Origin: Nicotiana tabacum
Taxonomy: Eukaryota > Streptophyta > Magnoliopsida > Solanales > Solanaceae
Reading direction: 5' to 3'
NCBI RefSeq assembly: GCF_000715075.1
Contig: NC_134081.1
Location: 66,513,153-66,577,152, forward strand
Length of the DNA stretch: 64,000 nucleotides
Made by a program: the position numbers and the translations under genes. Below the pieces are notes generated by a model. It had not been told where the DNA came from, did no database searches, and saw only the letters and a program-made list of their open reading frames with translations. This document shows, one piece after another, positions 1 to 10,616 of the stretch; positions within the stretch are counted from its first letter, which is position 1, and every line of letters begins with the position of its first letter.

Positions 1-1354
1 TGATACATTATATCATCATTTTCGGGCTATTTTCATGACATTGTGAGCCCATGAGAGAGAGACTGGAGAGATTGATGACTGAGTGAGGCTGAGGGCCTGA
101 TTGACTCTGATATTGATACTAATTTATGATAGCGCTTGGGCTGAAAGAGCCCCTCCGAAGTCTGCACAACCCCCAGTGAGAGCAGTTAATATTATATGGA
201 GATGGATCTTCTCCACAGGGCTGGATTGGCCTTCCTCGGTACTGGGTGACTTATAGTCAGTGATGTATATGTTCTGGGATGGAACTTCCCTGGGCCGTAT
301 GGGCCATATACAGTACCGAGTGGTTGAGTATTTGAGAGTGTGAACCTGGAGATGGATCTTCTCCACAAGGCTAGATTGGCCTTCCTCGGTACTGGGTGAC
401 TTATAGTCAGTGATGTGTATGTTCCGGAATGGATCTTCCCTGGGCCGTATGGGCCATATACAATACTGAGTGGTTGAGTATTTGAGAGTATGAGCATATG
501 AGGTTGTCAGCATGGTGCATCATATACAACAATGTATTGATATGCACGCATGACATACATGCATAAAGATGTATTTTTTTCATGCTGTACGGTATCACTT
601 CCTTCATGATTTCTCACACGTGTTGACAGATGGGCATAGTGATGCATTTTTTTTACACTAGTTATCTGGAAAGAAAATGAAACATCTTATTTATTATTGA
701 AAGAATTTTTGGGAAAAATTGTTGTTTTCAAACTTATTCATATTTTTGGCAACTTCGGTAAACGATTTGGGTTCTCACTGATGTACTTGAAAGGCAGAAC
801 TATTTTCAGAAATCATGATTTTGCTGAGCATTTTTATGTCTGAGTTACTTCTTGTATTATTTGCTTTACGTTGTTATAGATTGTTGTTGGCTATTGGTGT
901 GGACCCGACCTTGGTACAAGCTCGTCACTACTTTAAACCTAAGGTTAGGTTTGTTACTTATTGAGTACATGGGGCTGGTTGTACTCATACTATACTTTTG
1001 CACCTTGCGTGCAGATGTTGGTTGTTGATGTTGCTGTGTTCGTTAGGAGTTGGATCTGAAAATGTACCTGCGTTCTGATTGTAGCTGCCTCTTGTTCATG
1101 GTAGCCTTAGATTTATAAAAATCTGTTCATGTATATTTCGAACAGATGATGTATTATTTCATACCAGTTTTGTAAATTCTATTCTTAGAAGCTCATGATT
1201 TGTACTATCAGTTCTTGGGGAATGTATAAGATTAAAATTTTTCTTTACTTAAATTGCTTTAATAATTGTTATTGGAATTGAATAGTTGATAATTGACTTA
1301 CCTAGCGGGTTGGGTTAGGTGCCATCATGACTAGTTAAATTTTGGGTCGTGACA
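1..1354 (+). repeat. 3' part of a Tekay/Del-like Ty3 LTR
   Basis: The segment is closely similar to 44108-45352 over most of its length. Both share the block around CTCGTCACTAC, the GTACATGGGG block, and the terminal stretch with GCCATCA and GGGTCGTGACA. The LTR ends in CA at 1354. The next bases resume the Tat LTR, so this LTR was inserted into it; ATTAT at 1355-1359 would be the target duplication, but the left copy lies outside the window. No primer-binding site follows the end, so this is a 3' LTR or solo LTR on the plus strand. Family placement is an inference from LTR architecture, because no coding part is visible. Confidence 0.7.
199..498 (+). repeat. 150-bp tandem duplication inside the LTR
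   Basis: Two copies, starting at 199 and 349, are nearly identical. Each begins GAGATGGATCTTCTCC and contains a GGGCCGTATGGGCC dyad. The duplication makes a minus-strand open frame of 129 codons whose protein repeats itself. I read that frame as a by-product of the duplication and not a gene. The homologous LTR at 44221-44425 carries short hairpin repeats at the equivalent place. Confidence 0.85.
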
Positions 1355-1928
1355 ATTATAATATCGAGCTCGAGACCCAGAGGCCGATCAATATCGAGCT
1401 CGAGTCGATATCGAGCTTGAGACCCAGAGACCGACTCATACCGAGACCGGCCAAGATCGAGATCGAGCCAAGGGACAAAAGAGTTGTTATAGCCGCATTT
1501 AGGGGAGAGAATCTCGGCGAAAATCAAGGAAAAGTTAATTAATTAATCTATCATGGGATCCCCACTATGTATTTTTAATTATACCAAAAATGGTATTCCC
1601 CCGCTATATTAAGAGTGATTATCATTTGTAAGAGGACATTGATTCATACACACATTCATTCTAATATATACGGAAAACAGAGCCAATACTATCTTTTGGT
1701 GGCTTTTGGTATTTTAGTCAAATTGTTTCTTCTATCAATCGTTCTTCACCCGATTTGGAGGTGATTAAACTTGAAGGCTTAGGCTAATTATTTCATCTGG
1801 TTTGCATTCATTTCTTTTATAACTAATTTTAACACACATTTATTTATCTTTTTCGATTTGTACCAATTTATACCACACATCCTTAGAACTACGTATAAAT
1901 TCAACTCTATCCATTTTTTGGGTAAACA
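1355..1928 (+). repeat. 5' LTR of the Tat element, 5'-truncated
   Basis: It matches the 3' LTR from about 7951 onward, with the same ATATCGAGCTCGAG repeats, the GGATCCCC and ATTATACC stretch, and an end in AAACA. It lacks about 75 bases present at the start of the 3' LTR (7878-7950). The loss falls exactly where the upstream Tekay-like LTR ends, which fits insertion of that element into this LTR. Short repeats of about 33 bp built on ATCGAGCTCGAGACCCAGAG lie near the left end. Confidence 0.8.
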
Positions 1929-1931
1929 GTT

Positions 1932-1949
1932 TGGCACCCACCGTGGGGC
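1932..1949 (+). other. Primer-binding site, tRNA-Lys type
   Basis: TGGCACCCACCGTGGGGC lies three bases after the LTR end. It is complementary to the 3' end of plant tRNA-Lys except for one G-to-A change at a former CpG. This site fixes both the LTR boundary and the plus orientation. Confidence 0.8.
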
Positions 1950-2038
1950 TAAGGATAATAGTGGTTATTTGGTATGAATCTCCGTGCAACACACTATTTT
2001 ACACTTGATCTTGGAGTGTCTTTGATTTCAGGTTAAAA

Positions 2039-3413
2039 ATGACGAACTCTCAATTAATGGCCATACCTATCGATAACGAAGCTGGCCTTCAAGACGAGAA
2101 TAACAACCTGATGCCCGGGGATGAAAGGCCACTCGTCGACCCCGTTGGAACTCGAGCTGTAGATTCAATTGACTTTAATTCACATGTGGCTATTGAGGCG
2201 AACCAACGTTCCGACCCCGAAAATAGCATTCATGGTGGAACTCGATCTGCAGTTCGAAATACCCAAAATGTTGGAGAAGACGGGATCAAACTGCGTATAA
2301 TTTTTGAAATGTTGCAAGCTCAACAGGCAGCGATAGCTCAGTTGCAGAGCCAAACCCAGGCATCGAGCAGGCTCGAGCCTGGTCCACCCCAAGAAGTCAC
2401 CCACAAAACGGGGCCAGCTGTAGTAAGGTCAAATGAACAAGAATCGAGGACTAATCCCGAAATTATTAAGATGCTCGAGGAAATGACAAAACGAATAGAG
2501 TCAGGAGAAAGGAGGATTGAAGCAAACGACAAAAAAATGGAAACTTATAACTCCAGGGTTGATCAGATCCCGGGGGCACCACCAATATTAAAGGGCTTGG
2601 ATTCCAAAAAATTCGTACAAAAGCCATTCCCCCGAGTGCGGCTCCAAAACTGATCCCCAAGAAGTTTTGCATGCCTAAAATTCCTAAATATAATGGAATG
2701 CCCGATCCCAACAAACATGTCACCTATTACACATGTGCCATCAAAGGGAACGATCTAGAAGATGACGAGATCGAATCCGTATTATTAAAGAAGTTCGGTG
2801 AAACCCTGTCAAAGGGAGCAATGATATAGTATCATAATTTACCGCCTAACTCTATCAATTATTTTGCTATGCTTGCAGATTCTTTCGTAGAAGCACATGC
2901 CGGAGCCATTAAGGTCAAAACCAAGAAGTCGGACCTTTCCAAGGTAAGGCAAAAAGATAACGAGATGTTAAGAGAGTTTGTATCTCGTTTTCAAATGAAA
3001 CGAATGGATCTACCACCGGTCACGGACAATTGGTCTGTTCAAGCTTTCACCCAAGGACTGAACGAACGAAGCTTGATGGCTGCACGACGGCTGAAGCAGA
3101 ACTTGATCGAGTACCCGGCTGTTACCTGGGCCGATGTACACAATCGATATCAATCAAAGATTAGAGTCGAAGACGACAGTTGGGTTCTAGTTCCGTTATT
3201 AAAAGGGACACCGACCGAGAACCAAGGTCGAACATGGACCGATACCAGCCGTATAACGAGGATCGTAGGGGTAGTGAATCGGGACGTAACCCCGTATGGG
3301 GCGAAAGGAGAAGTGATCGAGGCCAAGGGTCTCGAGGGCTGACGAACAAGAGTGGGATTGACAGGCATACCAGACCTAAAAAACGTCACCCTCAATACCA
3401 GAAATCCGAATGA
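2039..3413 (+). pseudogene. gag: gag polyprotein remnant (Tat lineage)
   Basis: The ATG at 2039 opens a 204-codon frame: an acidic N-terminus, a Gln-rich stretch and a helical EEMTKRIE region. A frameshift near 2630 moves the reading to the sequence after AAPKLIPKKF. A TAG at about 2827 interrupts the capsid region. The frame 2869-3342 then holds the conserved gag core (motifs REFVSRFQ, QAFTQGLNER and AVTWADVHNRY). A further frame change leads to an Arg/Gly/Asp-rich tail ending at 3413. In an intact element gag forms the particle shell and packages RNA. At least two frameshifts and one stop make this copy dead. No zinc knuckle is visible. Confidence 0.75.
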
Positions 3414-4134
3414 AGGGAAACTAGGTCCGAACTGGGAAGGACTGTATTAGGTTCTCGAAATCGTCGGAAAGGATCCTACAAGTTCGGTATGATAAACAAC
3501 AAACAACTACCGAGCAATTGGAATGTATCACATGTAAAACGATACTACTACTAAGGTACGACCCTCCCATGTTCAATTGTATTTCGAAACTAACCCTTGC
3601 AGGTGTTCGAGCAGAAACAAGGGTGAATTCTTTAACATGAAGCCTATAGGTCTGAAAGCGCACACTGCACTCTTTTCCCTTAGACCGGTTTTGTCCCAAA
3701 TGGGTTTTCCGGCGAGGTTTTTTATGAGGCAACCATTGATCGTGCTAACTTAGAACAATTCAACAGTATTCGAGGCTTCTTTACAATCAACCTCGAATAC
3801 TGGGGGGGCATTGCCCTCGAATATCAAGTTCGGGCAAGATCGTTACTTCATGGCAACATGGTCTCGATACGAAAAATTTATAAGGGCTAAATGGTCAAAC
3901 GGATCCTGCCCGCATAGATTGCTCGAGCCCTGGCACAAAACATGTACGCATGTATAATGACCTATAAAAGAGAAATTTCTTCTTTACCGATATCTCATAC
4001 CTCAAAAAGGTTCTTCTACTTCATATTCTCGATCTATTATGCAAACAAGCTTAAGGGCCGACCATGACCAGAGTTCGAATGATTACCCCATAAATCGGGG
4101 ACTTCCACCCGAAAAATCAACGAGATCAGATTAT
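3414..4134 (+). other. Element interior between gag and the array
   Basis: There is no convincing coding sequence here. Gag's last residues are followed almost at once by sequence that looks like the far end of the element, including two nearby copies of a GAATACTGGGGG / CGAATATC type stretch (3768-3830). The whole of pol seems to have been deleted around 3414-3560. The short plus-strand text near 3510-3560 could be the last residues of pol, but this is weak. AAGCTTAAG and an ATG at 4039 lead into the repeat array. Confidence 0.45.
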
Positions 4135-5005
4135 ACAAAGCCTAAGGGCTACCTTAATTCGAGTTCGAGAAATTATTCTCACTCGACTACAAAGCCTAAG
4201 AGCTACCTTAATTCGAGTTCGAGAAATCATTCTCACTCAACTACAAAGCCTAAGGGCTACCTTAATTCGAGTTCGAGAAATCATTCTCACTCGACTACAA
4301 AGCCTAAGGGCTACCTTAATTCGAGTTCGAGAAATTATTCTCACTCGACTACAAAGCCTAAGAGCTACCTTAATTCGAGTTCGAGAAATCATTCTCACTC
4401 AACTACAAAGCCTAAGGGCTACCTTAATTCGAGTTCAAGAAATCATTCTCACTCGACTACAAAGCCTAAGGGCTACCTTAATTCGAGTTCGAGAAATCAT
4501 TCTCACTCGACTACAAAGCCTAAGGGCTATCTTAATTTGAGTTCGAGAAATCATTCTTACTCGACTACAAAGCCTAAGGGCTACCTTAATTCGAGTTCGA
4601 GAAATCATTCTCACTCGACTACAAAGCCTAAGGTCTACCTTAATTCAAGTTCGAGAAATCATTCTCACTTAACTACAAAAGCCTAAGGGCTACCTTAATT
4701 TGAGTTCGAGAAATCATTCTCACTCGACTACAAAGCCTAAAGGCTATCTTAATTCGAGTTCGAGAAATCATTCTCACTCGATTACAAAGCCTAAGGGCTA
4801 CCTTAATTCGAGTTCGAGAAATCATTCTCACTCAACTACAAGGCCTAAGGGCTACCTTAATTCGAGTTTGAGAAATCATTCTCACTCGACTACAAAGCCT
4901 AAGGACTACTTTGCTTCGAATTCGAGCGAATCATTATCACTCGACTACAAAGCCTAAGGGCTAATTTGCTTCAACTTCGAGCAAATCATTTCACTTGACA
5001 TCTAT
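4135..5005 (+). repeat. 54-bp tandem array, about 16 copies
   Basis: Units begin ACAAAGCCTAAGG at 4135, 4189, 4243, 4297 and so on at 54-bp steps, decaying after about 4900. Because 54 is a multiple of 3 the array stays open, and a 215-codon frame from 4039 reads an 18-residue repeat (TKPKGYLNSSSRNHSHST) many times. One extra base near 4680 shifts the frame; a second frame (4700-4957) continues the same peptide repeat. Tat elements are known for hypervariable 3' regions with tandem repeats that can seed satellites. I therefore take the open frame as a consequence of periodicity. A translated product is possible but unsupported. Confidence 0.85.
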
Positions 5006-5317
5006 TTATCAAGCCTAAGATCCACCTCAGTTCGAGTTCGAACATTCACTCGGGGACTACCTATAAGAAAATGTCGAGTGCAGCATCTGCTATCGGTCCT
5101 TGCTATCTCAATCTTGGACTTTCGAATAATTATTCCATGCTAAGGCACTTTTTGACCTTTGTATAAGTTAACAAAAAGGCAAAAGATTCAGAAGCCATAG
5201 AAGGGAAATGGTCTTATATATACATCAAAATCTTTTACAAAGGCAACACGGCCCGAAGGAAGTTCTTTACAAAGGCCGAAGTAGCCTCGATAGAAATAAC
5301 AAAAACTACTTAAGGTC
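5006..5317. other. Spacer between array and antisense gene
   Basis: The last degenerate array traces (GAGTTCGAACATTC) run to about 5060. The rest has no recognised feature. It lies downstream of the antisense gene's stop and probably holds its 3' UTR. Confidence 0.4.
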
Positions 5318-7496
5318 CTAAATGGCTTGGTCTTCATCGGAGGCCACGTCCTCAGGATCTTCTCCACCTTCAGATTCGCTTGAGCTATTAGAGTTTTCCT
5401 CAGGAAAGGCCAGCCTTCAAGCCCTATTTTCTTCCACCTTGGCATTTTCAATTTCGGCCTCAACATCGAAGCCCTTAGCACTGACCTCCTCGAGAGCTTC
5501 TCTCCGAGCCTGCCATCTAGCATGTTCGACCATGCTCTTGGCCCTGGCATGGTTAACCTCAACATTGATCTTGAACTGTGCCACTTTAGCATCAGCTCTT
5601 TTATTAGCCTCGGTCACCTCAGATCTTACCACTTCGAGTTCATTAGCCAAGCTTGACTTATCGGAAGTGGCCAAATCCAACCGACTCTGAAGCTCTTTAA
5701 CCCTCTCTATCATCACCGAGACATTTTCTTTTGCAGCCCGAAGCTGGGCCTCAGCCAACTCCAATTGCGCTTGAACGACCTTCTTTTTGGAGGCGAGGAT
5801 ATCCATATTTTTTTTGAATTTTTCCCCTTCGGCCATTAGCTCATCCACCTGCGAATTGAGCCGTCCGATATGTTCAAGCCTCTGCCGAACCTGCAGAATC
5901 GGGTTGTTAGTGGTTATCTCCAATTCATATTCACTGTCATGAAGAATTCGGAATACCTGCTCGGCCATCTCCTCGTGCTCATCCCGAGTCGCTGCCAAAT
6001 CTGCTCGAAGCTTCTCGGTAAGAAGTTTATAGGAGTCACTCTTCTCAGTGAGGTCCCGAACCTCGGCCTTGTGCTCTTCTCGGATTCGGAGGAAAGCCTC
6101 TTGATGCAACACTGAAGCCTACAAACATGGAAAAAATGCTAGAATTATCTACAACAAGTATAAAAGAAACATCATAGATGCCATCGAAGTTACCCGATTC
6201 ACAACATGCTGGGCCTCGTTGAAAAGGCAGGCGAGTCCATCACTGTTTGATCCTCTTCGGTCACTAGGGACCGAAGGTAACTAGCAATCCCCACGGGGGA
6301 AGAGAAAATTCGGGTATCCTCCGGGATGGAGAGCACTACCTTCCGCCTACTATCAAGATCAATACTCGGGGCCGGGAGTCGGTGCACCAGTTTTGGAACC
6401 GATGAAGACCCGGTAGAGCCCGACGATGATGTTTTCTTTGGTATCGGTAATCCACCAAACCCAATAACCTCCCCTGAGGCAACTGACTCGAGCCCATCCA
6501 GAAAACCGTGGATATCGGTCGGCTCCTGAATGCCCTCGTAGGATCGACCTTCCAACATGCTGGCCTCACAGATCATAGCATCTGAAATCTGAGGGGATCC
6601 GCTAATATCAACTCTCCCGAGCTCATCCCTCGAGATATATTCTGCTGCCCGAGAAGTCCTACCCTCGGTCTCCCTTTCAACCATCTCAGCTCGAGACGGA
6701 ATAGTCTCGGCTTTTTCTTGTTCCGGGATTATGGCCAGGGTTCCCTCATTCACTTCCGCCGATTCGGAAGATTGTTGTATCATAACATTAGACTGTACAC
6801 TGACTAATTCCTCTTCTCTTTCTTCGGGCTTGTCCCTTAATTGGCGGATCGATTCCGAAAGCATAACACTAAGGGCCCCTTTTGGTTTGAGAGATTTCTT
6901 CGCCGGTTTTTTCTTCTCCGAGATCGGGGAACTCGGTACATATTTTCTCTTCTTTTCTTTAACCTGCTTCAGTACATGAACCTCCTCATCACCAGATGGG
7001 AGCCTCATGGCAACGACTTTCCCGAGTCTTACAAAGGGAAAAAGGGGGTTAAGCAAGTAAAGAAGGGAAAATGACAAACAAATTAAGAAAGAGACTTACC
7101 ATGACTACGTGCCTCCCATCAACCCTTTGACAATTCTAGCCAAGCGCGCTCGGAGTACGGACCCAACGCGAAAGGATAAGTATAAACACTTAGGAACCCT
7201 TCCACGTGGGTAGTGATTGATTCATCAGGCGATGGGACTACCACGTGCTTATCGTCCCTGTTGCATTCTTGTTTGTCTTTCTCGAGAATTTTCTCGGTGA
7301 TTGTACACTGGTACCTCGATATCGGCTCACATCGGCCCGGTACCGAAGAAGGTTTTTCAACCTTAAAATCACTGATAGTTGAATACCCTACCGGAACGAA
7401 TTCCTCAGGGCGAGGCTCCGTCGCATCCTCACCGCCGACGGGTCGTGATGAAGAAGCGACCTCTTTTTGCGGAACGGTTTTAGATGTTTTTGTCAT
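5318..7496 (-). pseudogene. Antisense accessory gene of Tat element (aORF), three exons
   Basis: It is read on the minus strand. Exon 1, 7496-7100, begins MTKTSKTV. Intron 1 is 7099-7028 (GTAAGT...AG, 72 bp). Exon 2, 7027-6194, is a basic then Ser/Glu-rich region. Intron 2 is 6193-6119 (GTAACT...TAG, 75 bp). Exon 3, 6118-5318, is a long coiled coil with an acidic Ser/Glu tail ending TAG at 5320-5318. Antisense ORFs of this layout occur in the Tat lineage and carry a 'putative gypsy-type transposon' domain (Transposase_28-like). Here only its first residues (FLSVYTYPFALG) remain before an apparent deletion. Function is unknown. Damage: a TGA in exon 1 near 7128, a one-base phase mismatch at the first acceptor, a frameshift late in exon 2, and a TGA near 5417. 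Confidence 0.65.
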
Positions 7497-7668
7497 CTAA
7501 ATTTCTATGAATAAAGAAGAATGGAAATGGAAGTATTTGATGTTTTGAGAAGAACAAGCAAAGAAATTCCAAAACCTGGAAATAGGAAGCTTTGGGGAAG
7601 GTGAAGGACTGTGAAGATTGGAATGAAAAAGGTTTAAAGGTAAAAGTTTGAAATAATGAAGAAAGGGG

Positions 7669-7677
7669 CTATTTATA
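7669..7677 (-). promoter_or_regulatory. TATA box of the antisense gene
   Basis: TATAAATAG on the minus strand sits about 180 bases upstream of the ATG at 7496. A pyrimidine-rich leader with repeated CTTCACC/CTTTTTC stretches follows. Placement upstream of the multi-exon ORF suggests the antisense gene has its own promoter, separate from the LTR. Confidence 0.55.
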
Positions 7678-7860
7678 GATTTCACAGCGACGGTTCAAAA
7701 CTGGCAGTGGTCGACCATCGGCTGACGCGCATTTAATGCCTTGGTAACTGGACTGCCGGGACGTTTGTCACATACGTCAAAATCGGGTTCGTCGCAAATG
7801 TCAGTATTCGTCTAGTCGGAGGTTGAAAAATCATATCGTTTCTCGCCACCTTCTTTTCGA

Positions 7861-7877
7861 GAAACGAGGGGACTATC
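7861..7877 (+). other. Polypurine tract of the Tat element
   Basis: GAAACGAGGGGAC followed by TATC lies just before the TGTGTACGG start of the 3' LTR. This is the usual place and composition for the plus-strand primer. Confidence 0.6.
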
Positions 7878-8553
7878 TGTGTACGGTCAAAAACGAGTTT
7901 GCTCTTCGTGTGATTAATCAAGATTGGAGCATGATGGACCGAGGTTCGTCATTATAATATCGAGCTCGAGACCCAGAGACCGATCAATATCGAGCTCGAG
8001 ACCCAGAGACCAATCAATATTAAGCTCGAGTCAATATCGAGCACGAGACCCAGAGACCGACCCATATCGAGACCGGCCAAGATCGAGATCAAGCTAAGGG
8101 ACAAAAGAGCTGTTATAGCCGCACTTGGGGAGAGAATCTCGGCAGAAATCAAGAAAAAGGTAATTAATTAATCTATCATGGGATCCCCATTATGTATTTT
8201 TAATTATACCCAAAATGGGATTCCCCCACTATATTAAGAGTGGTTATCATTTGTAATAGGACATTGATTCATACACACATTCATTCTAATATATACAGAA
8301 AACAGAGCCAATACTATCTTTTGGTGGCTTTTGGTATTTTAGTCAAATTGTTTCTTCTATCAATCGTTCTTCACCCGATTTGAAGGTGATTAAACTTGAA
8401 GGCTTAGGCTAATTAATTCATCCGGTTTGCATTCATTTATTTTATAACTAATTTCAACACATATTTATTTATCTTTTCCGATTTGTACTAATTTATACCA
8501 CGCATCCTTAGAACTACGTATAAATTCAACTCTATCCGTTTTTCGGATAAACA
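7878..8553 (+). repeat. 3' LTR of the Tat element
   Basis: The start TGTGTACGGTC is taken from the polypurine tract, and the end AAACA from the match to the 5' LTR at 1928. From 7951 onward it aligns with 1355-1928 with scattered substitutions and one extra copy of the 33-bp ATCGAGCTCGAGACCCAGAG repeat. The length is 676 bases. Confidence 0.75.
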
Positions 8554-8672
8554 ATTGTCATATTCGACGCTTATATCATTCTGAAATTTTGCTTTGTATG
8601 TCTATTTTCTTGACTGTATTTTCTTAATAATTTGATGGTGCTTTATATGAAGTTTTTGTTTCAATGTTTTAG

Positions 8673-8810
8673 GGAATTAACTATGAACTATGTGGGGTAT
8701 TAAGAGAAGTGTTCTTCAAGGAAATACATATATTTATCCGGCAAACTCTAATTAACGAAATTGTTAATGATTATCTCCAATGGGCATTGAATAAAAAGAA
8801 GCCGGCTAAG
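8673..8810 (+). other. Possible relic exon of a host gene
   Basis: After a T-rich stretch ending TGTTTTAG (a good acceptor at 8671-8672), one frame stays open to 8835 and reads as a plausible globular protein (starting GINYELCGVLREVFFKEI, later NDYLQWALNKKK). Its composition is unlike the surrounding AT-rich DNA, and it resembles no retroelement protein I know. It is cut off by the foldback element at 8811. I do not recognise the family. Chance openness over 160 bases is possible, so confidence is low. Confidence 0.25.
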
Positions 8811-9700
8811 GGCCAAATATACCCCTCTATCTCCTAATTAATTAAAAAGACCCATTACCCATACCCGAAAAATAATTTTTTAAAGCAATTTGTTTTTCTT
8901 TTTTTGTAAAAGAACTGATATTATTTTTACTAAAAACTGAAAAAAACAAAAATATTTTTTTTTCCAGTTTTTACAAAAAAACTGCTTTAAAAAAAATTGA
9001 AAAACTATTTTCTAAAACAATATTTTTATAAAAACTGAAAAAAAAACTGAAAAGCAATTTTCTAAAGCAATTAAAAACTGGAAAAAACTGAAATATTTTT
9101 AACTAAAAACTGAAAAAAAGAAAATATTTGTTTTTTCAGTTTTTACAAAAATATTACTTTAAAAAATTATTTTTTAGTTTTTTGTTTTCAGTTTTTACAA
9201 AAATATTATTTTAGAAAATATATTTTCAGCTTTTTTAAAGCAGTTTTTTTGTAAAAACTGAAAAAAGATATTTTTATTTTTTTCAGTTTTTAGTAAAAAC
9301 AAATTCAGTTTTTCCAAAAAAAATTGCTTTAGAAAATTGATTTTCAGTTTTTATAAAAATATTATTTTAGAAAATATTTTTCAGTTTTTTAAAGCAGTTT
9401 TTTTCTAAAAACTGAAAAAAAAATATTTTCGTTTTTTTTCCAGTTTTTAGTAAAATTTTGTTTTTAGTTTTTACAAAAAAAAATTTCTTTAAAAAATTAT
9501 TTTTCGGGTATGGGTAATGTGTCTTTTTAATTAATTAGGAGATATTTAGAATTGACCAACAGGACGATGACACGTGTCCCTCCATTTAAATGAGGGGTAT
9601 ATTTGAACCCAACGTATGATTGCAGGGATATAGATAACCCAATAGTATAACGAGGGGGTATTCTTAAACCATTCTTGAAAGTAGAAGGGTATATTTGGCA
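8811..9700. mobile_element. Large foldback (MITE-like) element
   Basis: The outer inverted repeat is GCCAAATATACCCC (8812-8825) against AGGGTATATTTGGC (9686-9699). The inner inverted repeat is 8831-8881 against 9491-9541, about 51 bases with a single mismatch seen (TTACCCATACCCG / CGGGTATGGGTAA). The middle is A- and T-rich repeats of AAAAACTGAAAAA on the left and TTTTTCAGTTTTT on the right, so about 700 bases could fold on themselves. No coding capacity. 9575-9700 holds three spaced GGGGTAT-type copies. The target duplication is not clear. Confidence 0.6.
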
Positions 9701-10306
9701 CTTTGCCGTTAGAGAAAGTGAAGGACAAAACTAGAGAGTTTTATCCCCCTAGAACAATATTACGTTATTCTTGATACCTGTGAATTCACATCAGTTGCTC
9801 ACCAGATCTATGATTTAAATTCTATGAGTTCAATTTTCAAGGTTATTAACATTGAACCCATTTTATTTTTCAAGTTATGGGTTCATATTAAAAATACTAT
9901 TATTTGTTTTTCTTCAAGATATATCTCCATGTTGTCATATTTGTGGTATTCTTCGTATTAAAGATATTGATCTTTTAGAATTGTGCAGGCTTGAGACATT
10001 CAAATTTGACTTTTCAAGTCGGGTTCTAACAAAAATGTAAAGGTCATAAAAGAAAATTACTCTTGTGACTAATGTGAATACAAGTCCGTCTTGAGTCTCT
10101 TAACTTCCAAAGCAAATAAACTCATATATCAAAACTACAATAAGACATTCACGGACTCATGTGTAGTTAGATTTCTCCTTTTATTGAGTTTGGTAAAGTG
10201 TTCAACGTTCATCATTTCCAGAAAGTATATGTCTTTAATCTTTATTTTTTAACACAAACACATTTTAATATTATTTACGTAATTTTTTAAAATATGTATA
10301 TTTATT
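9701..10306. other. AT-rich stretch, nothing recognised
   Basis: There is no gene-like frame and no repeat that I can place. It may be the body of the Helitron-like element ending at 10345, but no 5' terminus was found. Confidence 0.4.
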
Positions 10307-10345
10307 GATTTGTGTCCACGCGTAATGCGCGTACCTTAAGACTAG
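10307..10345 (+). mobile_element. Possible Helitron 3' terminus
   Basis: A small hairpin, ACGCG-TAATG-CGCGT (10318-10332), is followed after about ten bases by CTAG (10342-10345) and then T. A hairpin near the end and a CTRR terminus before T are the marks of Helitron 3' ends. No matching TC start was found upstream, so the extent is unknown. Confidence 0.35.
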
Positions 10346-10616
10346 TGGAGAGAAAAAGAGAGAAGATTATTTTATTTCGATGAAAAACTAACTCACGTTC
10401 AGTGTTTAAGTCAAACTAATAAGATTACACATGTGTTTTTTGAACTTTAATTACTTAACTGTTGTTAATAAATATGTTATCTTACTTTAATTGATCACTC
10501 AACTATAATAAATATTAATGTGAATTGATGCAAAATTTAAGCGTAAATAAATTTTTTTCAGGGTTAGAAAACTGTAGTTGACGAGAATAAAAAAAAAGGA
10601 AATTAAGAAATGAAGA

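Larger units (their letters stand above)
1355..8553 (+). mobile_element. Tat/Retand-like Ty3 element, pol deleted
   Basis: The order is: truncated 5' LTR, tRNA-Lys type primer site, gag, tandem array, antisense gene, polypurine tract, 3' LTR. Protease, reverse transcriptase, RNase H and integrase are missing: only about 700 bases separate gag from the tandem array. A plus-strand gag plus an antisense accessory ORF near the 3' end is characteristic of the plant Tat lineage (Retand, Ogre). The element could not move unaided. The original target duplication cannot be checked because the 5' end is lost. The right flank begins ATTGTCATAT. Confidence 0.75.

Noticed and set aside
124..513. 129-codon minus-strand frame with an internally repeated protein
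   Set aside because: The frame exists because a 150-bp LTR segment is duplicated and open. The homologous LTR at 44 kb does not preserve it.
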